From Ligilactobacillus ubinensis (GTDB lineage Bacteria > Bacillota > Bacilli > Lactobacillales > Lactobacillaceae), in the NCBI RefSeq assembly GCF_024160875.1, contig NZ_JAIULA010000001.1, positions 124,001 to 188,000 of the forward strand: a stretch of DNA of 64,000 nt, in the 5' to 3' direction. The translations under genes and the position numbers were made by a program. Every line of letters starts with the position of its first letter. Positions within the stretch are counted from its first letter, which is position 1. Below are positions 1 through 11,788 of the stretch, in pieces. The notes beneath the pieces were generated by a model. The model searched no databases. It saw only the letters and a program-made list of their open reading frames with translations, and was not told the DNA's origin.

Positions 1-855
1 GGGATAGACATATTTTGCAATCGAAGTGTCATTGAATGAAATTAGGCTAACACGGTTAGGAACTGCAATTTGTTCTTCTTGTAAGGCACGTAAAGCACCA
101 ACAGCTAAAGCATCATTAGCAGCAAAGAAAGCTTGTGGCAAATCTTCTTTTAAATCTTTAATAGCTTGTTTCATCATGTGATAACCAGCTTCTGTTGTAA
201 AAGAATCAACATAAATATAGCGAGGGTGGTAAAGGCCTTGATCTGACATATAGTTTTTAAATGTGTTAAACCGAGGATCAATTAAAGATATTTTACCATC
301 AGCTGTTGTTTCTTCACCGGCAAGCATTCCAATTTTTGTCTGTCCATTATTTAAAAAGTGGTGCAAAACGTTAATGACAGAATTATCAAAATCGGTACAA
401 ACACAACTATGACCGGCATTTAAAGTATCACTATCTACAAAAATAAGATTCGAGTTTATATTTTCAAGCTGTTTAATTTGGTCAGGACTAAATTTTCCAA
501 TAGCAATGATACCGTCAGTGTTTGCTAAATTTATTAAGGGTGCATTATTAAAGACACGAATAATATCAAAGCCTAACTCTTGAGCATGCTTTTCAAGACC
601 CACGCGAATTGAATAGTAATATAAATCATCGAGTTCTTCTTTTTCAGTATACCATTGAACAATGGCGAGTTTATTCGTTGCTTTTATGGTTGGAGTACTT
701 TTTTTATGTTTGGTGTAGTCTAATTTTTCAGCAATGTCAAAAATCCGTTTTTTCGTTTCATCACTAACCGACATAGACTTATCGTAATTTAAAACACGCG
801 AAACAGTAGCTGTGGAAACGTGGGCTTGTTCAGCGATATCTTTAATTGTAGCCAT
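1..855 (-). CDS. galR: LacI/GalR-family transcriptional regulator, C-terminus cut by window edge
   Basis: Reading the minus strand from the ATG at 855 gives an open frame to base 1 (285 codons). The N-terminus MATIKDIAEQAHVSTATVSR is a classic LacI-family helix-turn-helix, followed by a hinge and a periplasmic-binding-protein-like core; PNRVSLISFNDTSIAKYVYP near the left edge is the typical last third of such proteins. It is transcribed away from the alpha-galactosidase gene, and the operators at 971-984 and 6396-6407 are natural targets. From the neighbours I infer a galactose or galactoside responsive repressor (GalR/LacR type). The missing part is about 45-50 residues by family length. The symbol is inferred from context only. 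Confidence 0.85.
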   Translation of the reverse strand, partial: MATIKDIAEQAHVSTATVSRVLNYDKSMSVSDETKKRIFDIAEKLDYTKHKKSTPTIKATNKLAIVQWYTEKEELDDLYYYSIRVGLEKHAQELGFDIIRVFNNAPLINLANTDGIIAIGKFSPDQIKQLENINSNLIFVDSDTLNAGHSCVCTDFDNSVINVLHHFLNNGQTKIGMLAGEETTADGKISLIDPRFNTFKNYMSDQGLYHPRYIYVDSFTTEAGYHMMKQAIKDLKEDLPQAFFAANDALAVGALRALQEEQIAVPNRVSLISFNDTSIAKYVYP

Positions 856-935
856 AAGTTAATTGCGCCTCTTTTTCTGTTTTTAAAGTATTGTAGCATA
901 ATAAAGTAAAAAAAAGAAATGATTAACTAAATTTG

Positions 936-984
936 TTGTTTTTTTAAGTAAAATATAGTAAAATAATCACGTAAAAGCGTTTTC
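936..984 (+). promoter_or_regulatory. melA promoter with LacI-type operator
   Basis: TTGTTT (936-941), 17-base spacer, TAAAAT (959-964). The imperfect palindrome GTAAAAGCGTTTTC at 971-984 starts at the predicted start point, the right place for a repressor. A similar site sits at the same distance in the galK promoter. Confidence 0.6.
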
Positions 985-1014
985 TTTCAAGCGTATTCTT
1001 AGGAGGTTTAGCAT

Positions 1015-3210
1015 ATGCAAGATTTAATTGAATTTGACGAACAAAGAAAAGTATTTCATTTGCACAATACAAAAATATCATATTTATTTTCGGTAGAAGA
1101 CGGTAATGTTTTAAGTCATTTGTATTTTGGAAAAGCAATTACGAAGTATCATGGACAATTGCGCTATCCGCGAATTGATCGTGGCTTTTCTGGGAATTTG
1201 CCAGGATCAACAGATCGTGGCTTTTCGCGAGACACTTTACCACAAGAATATAGTAGCAATGGTACAGGAGATTATCGAATTCCAGCAGTAATTATTCAAC
1301 ATAACAATGGGTCATATGCAGATGCTTTTTGTTTTAAAAATTATAAAATTGAAAATGGTAAGCCGCAATTAGAAGGGTTACCTCAAGCTTATGTAAAAAA
1401 TCCTAATGAAGCTCAAACATTAACAGTTACTTTAGAAGATCAAATTAATCAAATTGAAGTAGATTTATTATATACGATTTATCGAAATCGTGCTGTAATT
1501 ACCCGGGCTGCATGTGTAAAAAATAATAGTAAAGATAGTGTTACTTTAGAAAAGGTCGCTTCAATGCAATTAGACTTTGTAGCTAAAAAGTTTGATTCCA
1601 TTTGTTTACCAGGGGCACATGCTAATGAGCGACATTTTGATCGTGCAAAAATAGATTATGGTGTTAAGTCCTTTGAAAGCCGGCGTGGAACTTCAAGCCA
1701 TCATATGAATCCTTTTGTAGCTTTAGTAGACGAAAAAACGGATGAATTTAGTGGGGAAGCATATGGTTTTAATTTTGTTTATTCCGGGAACCATGCATTT
1801 CAAATTGAAAAGGATCAAATTGGACAGACTAGAATAGTTGTTGGAATTAATGACTATGATTTTAGTTGGAAATTGGATGCAGGCAAAACATTTCAAACAC
1901 CAGAAGTATTGCTAGTTTATTCAGCTAACGGATTAAATGAAATGAGTCAAGAATATCATCACATAATTCGTGAACGAGTAGTACGCAGTAAGTTCAAATA
2001 TCAAGAACGACCGATCTTAGTAAATAATTGGGAAGCAACTTATTTTGATTTTGATGAAGAAAAGTTAAAACCAATTGTAGATGAAGCAAAAAGTTTAGGA
2101 ATTGAAATGTTCGTCCTTGATGATGGTTGGTTTGGAAAACGCGATGATGATACAAGTTCTCTGGGAGATTGGAAAGTATACCATAAGAAGTTCCCACAAG
2201 GATTGAAACACTTTAGTGATTATGTACATGAACAGAAGCTAAAGTTTGGTATTTGGTTTGAGCCTGAAATGATTTCAATTGATTCAGATTTGTATAGGGC
2301 ACATCTGGATTATCTGATGCAAGTTCCAAAGAGAGATCCAAGCCCATCACGAAGTCAATTTGTGTTGGATATGAGTAGAGCGGAAGTTAGAGATAATATT
2401 TATACTCAAATGGTAGAAATTCTAGATGAAGGTATCGACTATGTTAAGTGGGATATGAATCGGCATTTATCTGATGTTTATTCACTGGGATTGCCTCCAA
2501 AGCAACAAGGAGAAGTTTATCATCGTTATATTTTAGGTGTATATGAATTATTAGAGAAGTTAACGCAAAGGTATCCAAATATTCTGTTTGAAGGTTGTTC
2601 AGGTGGCGGTGGACGTTTTGATGCAGGGTGGGCATATTATATGCCGCAATCATGGACGAGTGATAATACAGATGCTATTGCACGTTTAACAATACAGTAT
2701 GGAACATCGCTAGCATATCCTATTTCAACTATAACGGCACATGTTTCAGCTATACCTAATCATCAAACCGGACGTAAAACACCGCTAAAAACTAGAAGTG
2801 ATGTAGCAATGAGTGGTGTTTTTGGATATGAACTGGATCTTACGCAGATGACTTTGCAAGAAAAAAATGATGTTAAAGAGCAAGTTGCATTTTATAAGAG
2901 TATTAGAAAGTTAGTTCAATTTGGTGATTTTTATCGCTTAAAAAATCCGACAAATGGTAATCAAGCTGCTTGGATGTTTGTCTCTTCTAACCGTGATGAA
3001 GTGATGGTATTTGTTTTTCAAATATTGGCATTCGCGCAACCGGAATTTACTAAAACGATTTTAGTAGGATTAGATGAAGATAGGACATATCAAGATGTTG
3101 TTACTAAAGAAGAATTTACAGGGCTAGAGTTAATGAACTTAGGAATATATGATCCTGTAGCACAAGAGGATTATACATCTAAAATATATCATTTTAAGGC
3201 TTTAAAATAG
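1015..3210 (+). CDS. melA: Alpha-galactosidase, GH36
   Basis: Releases terminal alpha-1,6-galactose from melibiose, raffinose and similar sugars; 731 residues with no signal peptide, so cytoplasmic. The length and layout (N-terminal beta-sandwich, central TIM barrel, C-terminal beta domain) match GH36 enzymes of lactobacilli. YVKWDMNRHLSD carries the nucleophile Asp480, and the SDNTD segment at 549-553 carries the acid/base Asp; CSGGGGRFD lies just before it. AGGAGG at 1001-1006 sets the ATG at 1015. Twelve bases separate it from lacZ, so the two are one operon, giving hydrolysis of both alpha- and beta-galactosides. Control is likely by the divergent LacI-family regulator through the operator at 971-984. 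Confidence 0.95.
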   Translation: MQDLIEFDEQRKVFHLHNTKISYLFSVEDGNVLSHLYFGKAITKYHGQLRYPRIDRGFSGNLPGSTDRGFSRDTLPQEYSSNGTGDYRIPAVIIQHNNGSYADAFCFKNYKIENGKPQLEGLPQAYVKNPNEAQTLTVTLEDQINQIEVDLLYTIYRNRAVITRAACVKNNSKDSVTLEKVASMQLDFVAKKFDSICLPGAHANERHFDRAKIDYGVKSFESRRGTSSHHMNPFVALVDEKTDEFSGEAYGFNFVYSGNHAFQIEKDQIGQTRIVVGINDYDFSWKLDAGKTFQTPEVLLVYSANGLNEMSQEYHHIIRERVVRSKFKYQERPILVNNWEATYFDFDEEKLKPIVDEAKSLGIEMFVLDDGWFGKRDDDTSSLGDWKVYHKKFPQGLKHFSDYVHEQKLKFGIWFEPEMISIDSDLYRAHLDYLMQVPKRDPSPSRSQFVLDMSRAEVRDNIYTQMVEILDEGIDYVKWDMNRHLSDVYSLGLPPKQQGEVYHRYILGVYELLEKLTQRYPNILFEGCSGGGGRFDAGWAYYMPQSWTSDNTDAIARLTIQYGTSLAYPISTITAHVSAIPNHQTGRKTPLKTRSDVAMSGVFGYELDLTQMTLQEKNDVKEQVAFYKSIRKLVQFGDFYRLKNPTNGNQAAWMFVSSNRDEVMVFVFQILAFAQPEFTKTILVGLDEDRTYQDVVTKEEFTGLELMNLGIYDPVAQEDYTSKIYHFKALK

Positions 3211-6240
<3,030 letters not shown>

Positions 6241-6249
6241 ATAATAAAG

Positions 6250-6296
6250 ATTCTGTTGTTAGTTGGCGAAAAGTCGATTAATAACAGAATTTTTTG
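6250..6296 (+). terminator. Rho-independent terminator after lacZ
   Basis: Twelve-base perfect stem, ATTCTGTTGTTA (6250-6261) with TAATAACAGAAT (6279-6290), followed by a T run. It ends the melA-lacZ unit and separates it from galKT. Confidence 0.9.
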
Positions 6297-6355
6297 CGTT
6301 AAAAAATTAACTAGTAAAAAAAGTTATTATAAGTAAATATTAACTAAAATAATTC

Positions 6356-6407
6356 TTGAAATTTTACCAAAATAAAGTTAGAATAGAAATGTAAATAAAA
6401 CGTTTTC
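6356..6407 (+). promoter_or_regulatory. galKT promoter with LacI-type operator
   Basis: TTGAAA (6356-6361), 17 bases, TAGAAT (6379-6384). The palindrome AAAACGTTTT (6397-6406, extended TAAAACGTTTTC 6396-6407) covers the first transcribed bases, as in the melA promoter; both share CGTTTTCT. Confidence 0.7.
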
Positions 6408-6428
6408 TAATGTTAAGGGGATAGAATT

Positions 6429-7592
6429 ATGAATAAACAAGAAATAATGCAAGAGTTTACTAAAGTATTTGGTCAACAAGCAGATGCTGCTTTCTTTTCA
6501 CCAGGACGCATTAACTTAATTGGAGAACATACTGACTATAATGGCGGACATGTTTTCCCATGTGCTATCACTTTAGGAACATATGGTGCAGCGCGTAAAC
6601 GTGATGATGATTTACTCCGCTTTTATTCTGCTAATTTTGAGAAACAAGGTATTATTGAAGTTCCATTACAAGATTTGCATTTTGATAAAGCAGATAGTTG
6701 GACCAATTATCTTAAAGGAATGATTTTATTTTTACAACAAGCAGGTCATACAATTGATAAAGGGATGGATATTTATTTAAACGGTAATATTCCTAATGCG
6801 TCAGGATTATCTTCTTCTGCTTCTATTGAGTTATTGATGGGTGTCATTGCAGAAGAACTATTCTCATTAGATGTGAAACGCCTAGATTTAGTAAAATTAG
6901 GCATGAAGACGGAAAATGAATTTATTGGTGTTAATTCAGGAATAATGGATCAATTTGCTGTTGGTATGGGTAAAGAAAATCGAGCTATTTTATTAGACAC
7001 TAATACCTTAAAATATGACTTGGTACCGTTGGACTTAAAAGACAATGTAATTGTAATTATGAATACAAACAAACGTCGCGAGTTGGCTGATTCAAAATAT
7101 AACGAACGTCGCAGTGAATGTGAAACAGCTGTTAAGGAATTACAAGCTAAATTACAGATTAAAACATTGGGTGAACTAGATTTACAAACATTTGATGAAT
7201 ACAGCTATCTTATTGCAGATGAAAACCGTTTGAAGCGGGCACGTCATGCTGTGTGGGAAAATCAAAGAACATTACAAGCGCAAGATGCTTTACAAGCCGG
7301 TGAATTAGAAAAATTTGGTCGTTTAGTTAATGCATCCCATGTCTCTTTAGAACATGATTATGAAGTTACAGGAATTGAACTAGATACGTTAGCACATACC
7401 GCATGGAAGCAAGCCGGAGTGTTGGGTGCGCGTATGACTGGAGCCGGTTTTGGCGGTTGTGGTATAGCACTAGTTGATAAAAATCATGTAGAGGAATTTA
7501 AGCAAAATGTCGGTCAAATCTATACTGAGAAAATAGGCTATGCACCAGCATTTTATATTGCTGAAATTGCAGATGGTACAAAAGTGCTATAA
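6429..7592 (+). CDS. galK: Galactokinase
   Basis: Phosphorylates galactose to galactose-1-phosphate with ATP, first step of the Leloir pathway. The 387-residue GHMP kinase shows the galactokinase signature [15 protein letters not shown] at 26-40, the ATP loop [11 protein letters not shown] at 122-132 and the C-terminal glycine motif TGAGFGGCG. It has its own promoter and operator and is followed after 25 bases by galT, so the two are co-transcribed. galE and galM are not in the window. Confidence 0.97.
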   Translation: MNKQEIMQEFTKVFGQQADAAFFSPGRINLIGEHTDYNGGHVFPCAITLGTYGAARKRDDDLLRFYSANFEKQGIIEVPLQDLHFDKADSWTNYLKGMILFLQQAGHTIDKGMDIYLNGNIPNASGLSSSASIELLMGVIAEELFSLDVKRLDLVKLGMKTENEFIGVNSGIMDQFAVGMGKENRAILLDTNTLKYDLVPLDLKDNVIVIMNTNKRRELADSKYNERRSECETAVKELQAKLQIKTLGELDLQTFDEYSYLIADENRLKRARHAVWENQRTLQAQDALQAGELEKFGRLVNASHVSLEHDYEVTGIELDTLAHTAWKQAGVLGARMTGAGFGGCGIALVDKNHVEEFKQNVGQIYTEKIGYAPAFYIAEIADGTKVL

Positions 7593-7617
7593 GCATTTAA
7601 CTAGCGGGGTAATTGAG

Positions 7618-9102
7618 ATGGAAGATTTATTACTAGATAAATTTGTAACAGGTGTGATTGAAAATAGCGATTATTTAGAAATGGATCGTATTTATTTGAA
7701 TAATCGTGTAGTTGCTTTAGTTGGAGAACAAGGCTGTAAGCAACATACCACAAAGACAGAATTGATTGATTTAAAAGAAGAATTAGTAAAAGTTGCGTTC
7801 CAAAATGGTAAAGTGGGCGAAACACTTAACGAACAAGATGAACTAGGGGCACAACTAATGAATTTCATTACACCAACGCCTAGCAAGGTTAATTGCCAGT
7901 TTTGGGATACGTATGCTAAAAGCTCAGAACAAGCAATTAGTGAATTCTATGCATTGAGCAAACGTAATGATTATATCAAAACAAAGGCAATTGCAAAGAA
8001 TATCTACTATACTGTAGAGACTGAATATGGCAACTTAGAAATAACGATTAATTTATCAAAGCCAGAAAAAGATCCTAAAGCAATTGCGGCAGCAAAAAAG
8101 ATAAAGGCCACGGGTTATCCAGCTTGTCAGTTATGCATGGAAAATGAAGGCTATCAAGGTCGAATTGATTATCCAGCACGTGCTAATCATAGAATTATTC
8201 GTTTTGATATGAATGGAAAACCATGGGGCTTTCAGTACTCACCGTATGCCTATTTCAATGAACATTGTATTTTCTTAGATAGTATCCATGAGCCTATGAA
8301 AATTAGTGATAAAACGTTTGGGCAACTGTTAAACATTGTTGATCAATTTACCGGTTATTTCGCGGGGAGTAATGCAGATTTACCAATTGTAGGCGGTTCG
8401 ATTCTAACGCATGAACATTATCAAGGTGGGCGCCATGTTTTTGCGATGGAAAAAGCACCAATTGAGTTACCATTACATTTTACAGATTATCCAGAAGTAG
8501 AGGCTGGAATTGTTAAATGGCCAATGTCTGTAATTCGAGTAAGTAGCAAAAATAAAACACAATTGATTGAACTAGCAACTAAGATTTTATCTAAATGGCG
8601 AACCTATTCAGATGAAGATTTACAAATCAAGGCTCAATCTGAGGGCGAATTGCACCATACAATTACACCAATTGCACGAAAAAAAGAAGACAAATTTGAG
8701 TTAGATCTTGTTCTAAGAGATAATCAAACATCAAGTCAATATCCGGATGGAATTTATCATCCACATAAGGATGTCCAGCATATTAAAAAAGAGAATATTG
8801 GGTTGATTGAAGTTATGGGGTTAGCAATTTTACCACCGCGGCTAAAAACTGAGATGCATGAAGTTGAGAAATATTTATTGAAACAACCAAATGAGATGGC
8901 AGCATACCATAAAGTTTGGGCAGACGAAATTGCACAAAAGCATGCTGAATTAAATGCTGAAAATGTAACGGCAATCGTTAAAGAAGCAATTGGACAGGTC
9001 TTTAAGCGAGTGTTGGAAGATGCAGGTGTTTATAAGCAAAATGAAGAAGGAAAAGCGGGCTTTTTACGCTTTGCCCAGTTTGTTGGATTAAATAAAAATT
9101 AA
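7618..9102 (+). CDS. galT: UDP-glucose--hexose-1-phosphate uridylyltransferase, class II
   Basis: Exchanges galactose-1-phosphate with UDP-glucose to give UDP-galactose and glucose-1-phosphate. At 494 residues it is the long Firmicute GalT family 2, not the ~350-residue enterobacterial class; typical stretches are [39 protein letters not shown] and [16 protein letters not shown] start it at the ATG at 7618 behind CGGGG; the open frame runs further upstream into galK, but that part reads an alternative frame of galK and has no family similarity. Last gene of the galKT unit. Confidence 0.95.
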   Translation: MEDLLLDKFVTGVIENSDYLEMDRIYLNNRVVALVGEQGCKQHTTKTELIDLKEELVKVAFQNGKVGETLNEQDELGAQLMNFITPTPSKVNCQFWDTYAKSSEQAISEFYALSKRNDYIKTKAIAKNIYYTVETEYGNLEITINLSKPEKDPKAIAAAKKIKATGYPACQLCMENEGYQGRIDYPARANHRIIRFDMNGKPWGFQYSPYAYFNEHCIFLDSIHEPMKISDKTFGQLLNIVDQFTGYFAGSNADLPIVGGSILTHEHYQGGRHVFAMEKAPIELPLHFTDYPEVEAGIVKWPMSVIRVSSKNKTQLIELATKILSKWRTYSDEDLQIKAQSEGELHHTITPIARKKEDKFELDLVLRDNQTSSQYPDGIYHPHKDVQHIKKENIGLIEVMGLAILPPRLKTEMHEVEKYLLKQPNEMAAYHKVWADEIAQKHAELNAENVTAIVKEAIGQVFKRVLEDAGVYKQNEEGKAGFLRFAQFVGLNKN

Positions 9103-9174
9103 TTATAACGTACTAGCGGTTATAATATGTATTAGTTTTAATAGCTAGTAAAAAATAAAAAAGTATATTCTACA

Positions 9175-9216
9175 CAAAAAATCGTCTTTTATTCTGCTTT
9201 AAAAGACGATTTTTTG
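9175..9216. terminator. Bidirectional terminator between galT and gadB
   Basis: Stem AAAAATCGTCTTTT / AAAAGACGATTTTT (about 9176-9190 with 9201-9215) with A and T runs on both sides, serving the convergent galT and gadB genes. Confidence 0.9.
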
Positions 9217-9236
9217 TACTTGTATTAATGTTATCT

Positions 9237-10646
9237 TTAGTGCGTAAAGCCATATGGTTTAAGTTCTTTTTTCTTATGAAAAACAATATGGGCGTGGTTA
9301 AGATCTGTAATAGCCTGCTTCATATCTTCTACGTAATCATGGGCCATTCCCATTCCAAAGTCTGCACGGACAACTAAGCGTTGCACCTCAATGTTATCTA
9401 AGTTTGTTGGTAATGGATAGGCAGGAACTTGCCACCCTTTCATTGCTAAGCGATCAGCAAGATCGTATAATGTCCATTCAGCTGGAGGTGTTTGTTTGTG
9501 GCGATAACAAATAATTGGCAAATGGGTACCATCATTTATCAATTCAAAGATTCCAGTTTTTTCAATTTCTTTTGCTAAGTAGGTTGCAACATCATGAGTG
9601 CGTTTATGGATTTCATGGTAACCATCAAAGCCGTAGCGCACAAAATTGTAATATTGACCGATTATTTGGGCGGCACTACGGGAAAAATTAATCGCCATAG
9701 TTGACATTTGACCACCTAAATAACTAACTTTGAAAATGAGTTCTTCTGGTAAAAAAGCTTTGTCACGCCATAAAATCCAACCGATACCAGGATAAACTAA
9801 GCCATATTTGTGACCAGAGGTATTGATTGAAATGACATTTTTTAGTTTGAAATCCCAATTAACTTCTGGTTCCATAAAAGGGGTGTATAATCCACCTGAT
9901 GCAGCATCAACATGAATGTATACCTTATAGTCGGTTTGCTGGTTGTAACTTTCCACTAATTTATCAAGCTGTTCAATATTATCATATTCACCAGTATACG
10001 TAATGCCCATAATGCCAACAATTCCAATTGTATATTTGTCAACATAATTCATAACAGTTGCCATGTTTAAGGAGTGATGGGTATTATCCATTGGAACGGT
10101 ACGTAATTCAATATCCCAATATTTGCAGAACTTTTCCCAACAAACTTGATAGCCGGAAGATATAACAAGATTTGGCATCTTAGCATTGATATCTAAGCCT
10201 AATTTTTTAACACGATTGCGCCATGAAAATTTCATTGCCATCCCACCAAGCATGCAAGCTTCAGAAGAGCCGACGGTTGAAGTGCCCATGAATTCATCAT
10301 GTGGTTGTGTATGCCAGAGATTAGCAATCATATTAACACAACGATTTTCAATTTCAGCAGTTCGGGGATATTCAGATTTATCAATAGCATTTTTTTCAAG
10401 AGATTCGCTCATTAATTTAGTGGCTTCGGGTTCCATGTAGGTTTGACAAAATGTGGCTAGATTTAAACGTGCATTTCCTTCATCTAAAAGCTGGTCTTTA
10501 ATTACTTGATAGGCTATACGCGGTGCTACTGCGCGCTTATCTAACTTATACTTGGGCAAATCATGATCTTCACTATAAGAACCAAAGATAGGGTCGACGA
10601 CTTCACGGTTTTCACGATCTTTTTTTCCATACAATGTCATATACAT
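9237..10646 (-). CDS. gadB: Glutamate decarboxylase
   Basis: PLP enzyme that converts glutamate to GABA and CO2, consuming a proton; known in lactic acid bacteria for acid resistance. The 469 residues include GSSEACMLGG, HVDAASGG and the PLP lysine Lys280 in SINTSGHKYG. The C-terminus KPYGFTH is the LAB form of the pH-sensing tail that ends in His near the active site. AAAGGA precedes the ATG at 10646; an in-frame ATG six bases later is an equally spaced alternative. The glutamate/GABA antiporter gene gadC, which often accompanies gadB, is not adjacent: the 3' neighbour is convergent galT and the 5' neighbour is an unrelated small gene. Confidence 0.96.
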   Translation of the reverse strand: MYMTLYGKKDRENREVVDPIFGSYSEDHDLPKYKLDKRAVAPRIAYQVIKDQLLDEGNARLNLATFCQTYMEPEATKLMSESLEKNAIDKSEYPRTAEIENRCVNMIANLWHTQPHDEFMGTSTVGSSEACMLGGMAMKFSWRNRVKKLGLDINAKMPNLVISSGYQVCWEKFCKYWDIELRTVPMDNTHHSLNMATVMNYVDKYTIGIVGIMGITYTGEYDNIEQLDKLVESYNQQTDYKVYIHVDAASGGLYTPFMEPEVNWDFKLKNVISINTSGHKYGLVYPGIGWILWRDKAFLPEELIFKVSYLGGQMSTMAINFSRSAAQIIGQYYNFVRYGFDGYHEIHKRTHDVATYLAKEIEKTGIFELINDGTHLPIICYRHKQTPPAEWTLYDLADRLAMKGWQVPAYPLPTNLDNIEVQRLVVRADFGMGMAHDYVEDMKQAITDLNHAHIVFHKKKELKPYGFTH

Positions 10647-10730
10647 CTGTCCTTTCTCATTAAAAAAATGCTTTGTGATATCGCTATCAAAAATAAGAAC
10701 AAGCTAACTTATAACCTACAGCTAAGTTAC

Positions 10731-11093
10731 TTAGTGACGTGCTGAGTGATAATTGTGGGCACTTTTTATTTTATGTGTATGTTGCTTAAATTTAGGATGT
10801 TGTGTTTCAGTCAAGACAAAGTTTTTCATCTTACCAGTAAAAGGTTTATTTTGAACACGAATTTGTGTCCAGCTTTGCATCGCAGTAATCATCGCATTAA
10901 GACTGGCTAACTGTTTAGGATTATTTTCTCGAATGGCTTCGCGATAAATATCACTTTGTAGTCGTTGGATAAGGTTGGTATGGTAGTTTAGTAGTTCCTT
11001 AGTTAATGGAGCATGGCGATATTGATTAAATAATTTTTGGATGGTTTCCATAGCATCATTAACATTTTGTGGTTTTACATAACGGTTTTGCAT
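10731..11093 (-). CDS. Hypothetical protein, 120 residues, helical with basic His-rich tail
   Basis: I do not recognise this family. The protein is mostly predicted helix in its first 85 residues and ends in a basic stretch rich in His, Lys and Gln (from about residue 95 on, seven His). There is no signal peptide or membrane segment. AAGGAG lies about 12 bases before the ATG, slightly far. It is 84 bases upstream of gadB on the same strand, with no clear terminator between, so it could be co-transcribed with gadB. Function unknown; a link to acid stress would be guesswork. Confidence 0.55.
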   Translation of the reverse strand: MQNRYVKPQNVNDAMETIQKLFNQYRHAPLTKELLNYHTNLIQRLQSDIYREAIRENNPKQLASLNAMITAMQSWTQIRVQNKPFTGKMKNFVLTETQHPKFKQHTHKIKSAHNYHSARH

Positions 11094-11349
11094 CTAATAG
11101 AAATGCTCCTTCAAGCTTTTCTTTAAGTGTACCGCAAATAATAAGAAAGATAAATTTATCTAGTGGATATTTGAAAATTATTAATTTAGAAAAGCGATAA
11201 CTCTGTTTGTTAGATATCTTATATGTTATTGAATTGTGTTAAAAAATGGGCCATGAATTAGATTGTGAATAACTAATTTTTAAAAAGGCTATTCTTATAG
11301 GAACTTGAAGGGACGATTAAAATTTGTATAGAATTATTGCAAAAAAATG
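11094..11349. other. Non-coding stretch before the ilv promoter
   Basis: About 250 AT-rich bases between the divergent small gene and the ilv promoter. I find no credible ORF on either strand and no clear CodY-like site (a GAAAATT half-site near 11174 has too many mismatches in the other half). It must contain the promoter of the minus-strand gene. Confidence 0.5.
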
Positions 11350-11378
11350 TTGACAGACAAAAATAAGCCGTGTAGTAT
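11350..11378 (+). promoter_or_regulatory. ilv operon promoter
   Basis: TTGACA (11350-11355), exactly 17 bases, TAGTAT (11373-11378). The transcript would start near 11386, giving a leader of about 400 bases before ilvB. Confidence 0.8.
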
Positions 11379-11520
11379 AGCACACATAGAATAAATATAT
11401 TCTAACTTGGCTTTAATTATTCCAAGAGAAGGCAGATATAATTATCTAGCTTTAAAAGATTTTATAAGTTTTTAAGTTGTTAAATAGAAAATCAAATTAA
11501 TTTGAAAGGAGTTAAATCAC

Positions 11521-11625
11521 ATGCGCAGCCCAATCAATGGTATAGCTTTAGTAGCTAACATCGTCATTATTAGCCTAGTCATTATTACCACATGCGAGTG
11601 TGATTTAATGCCTAAGCAACTTTGA
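11521..11625 (+). CDS. Branched-chain amino-acid leader peptide, 34 residues
   Basis: AAAGGAG at 11505-11511 and an ATG nine bases later open a 34-codon frame ending in TGA. Fourteen of the 34 residues are Ile, Val or Leu, with a core IVIISLVII at residues 14-22; a chance ORF would not be so biased. It precedes a set of mutually exclusive hairpins and a terminator, and then ilvB. This is the layout of a ribosome-controlled attenuator, where shortage of charged Ile, Val or Leu tRNA stalls the ribosome in the core. Too short for usual gene callers, but the ribosome site, codon content and position agree. Confidence 0.85.
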   Translation: MRSPINGIALVANIVIISLVIITTCECDLMPKQL

Positions 11626-11715
11626 GTTATCAAAGTTAAGGTATAAAACCCACCGCATTGGTTTTTAATTGCGGTGGACAAGAAGCATCCATCGCAATTG
11701 ATGGGTGCTTTTTTT
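11593..11715 (+). promoter_or_regulatory. ilv transcription attenuator with alternative hairpins
   Basis: Pairings seen by eye: CTTTGA stem over the leader stop (11618-11625 with 11630-11637); hairpin A 11650-11657 with 11670-11677 (CCACCGCA/TGCGGTGG); hairpin B 11667-11677 with 11689-11699 (AATTGCGGTGG with CCATCGCAATT); terminator 11684-11693 with 11700-11709, then seven T (11709-11715). A excludes B and B excludes the terminator. In addition TGCGAGTG (11593-11600, inside the leader ORF) can pair with CACCGCA (11651-11657) with one bulge, which would free the B strand. That gives a coherent switch: ribosome stalled in the Ile/Val core leaves 11593-11600 free and favours read-through; ribosome at the stop covers it and favours termination. 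Confidence 0.8.
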
Positions 11716-11734
11716 GTAGCTAGTACAAAAATTA

Positions 11735-11746
11735 AAGGAGGTGATG
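11735..11746 (+). other. Full-length Shine-Dalgarno sequence without an ORF
   Basis: AAGGAGGTGATG here is repeated exactly at 11775-11786, where it serves ilvB. The upstream copy has no start codon at the usual spacing; its overlapping ATG (11744) would open only seven codons and lies two bases away. It could be a ribosome-binding mRNA-stabilising site or a leftover of a lost short gene. Confidence 0.5.
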
Positions 11747-11788
11747 CTAGAGTACCAAGCATTTTAGTTTAAACAAGGAGGTGATGAT

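Noticed and set aside
7540-7617. Longer N-terminus for galT
   Set aside because: The extra codons overlap the end of galK in another frame and have no ribosome site; the ATG at 7618 gives the usual class II GalT start.
11160-11185. CodY box upstream of ilv
   Set aside because: Only the right half (GAAAATT) agrees with the consensus; about five mismatches in 15 bases.
11744-11767. Seven-codon ORF overlapping the first SD copy before ilvB
   Set aside because: The ATG is only two bases from the SD core, too close for normal initiation.
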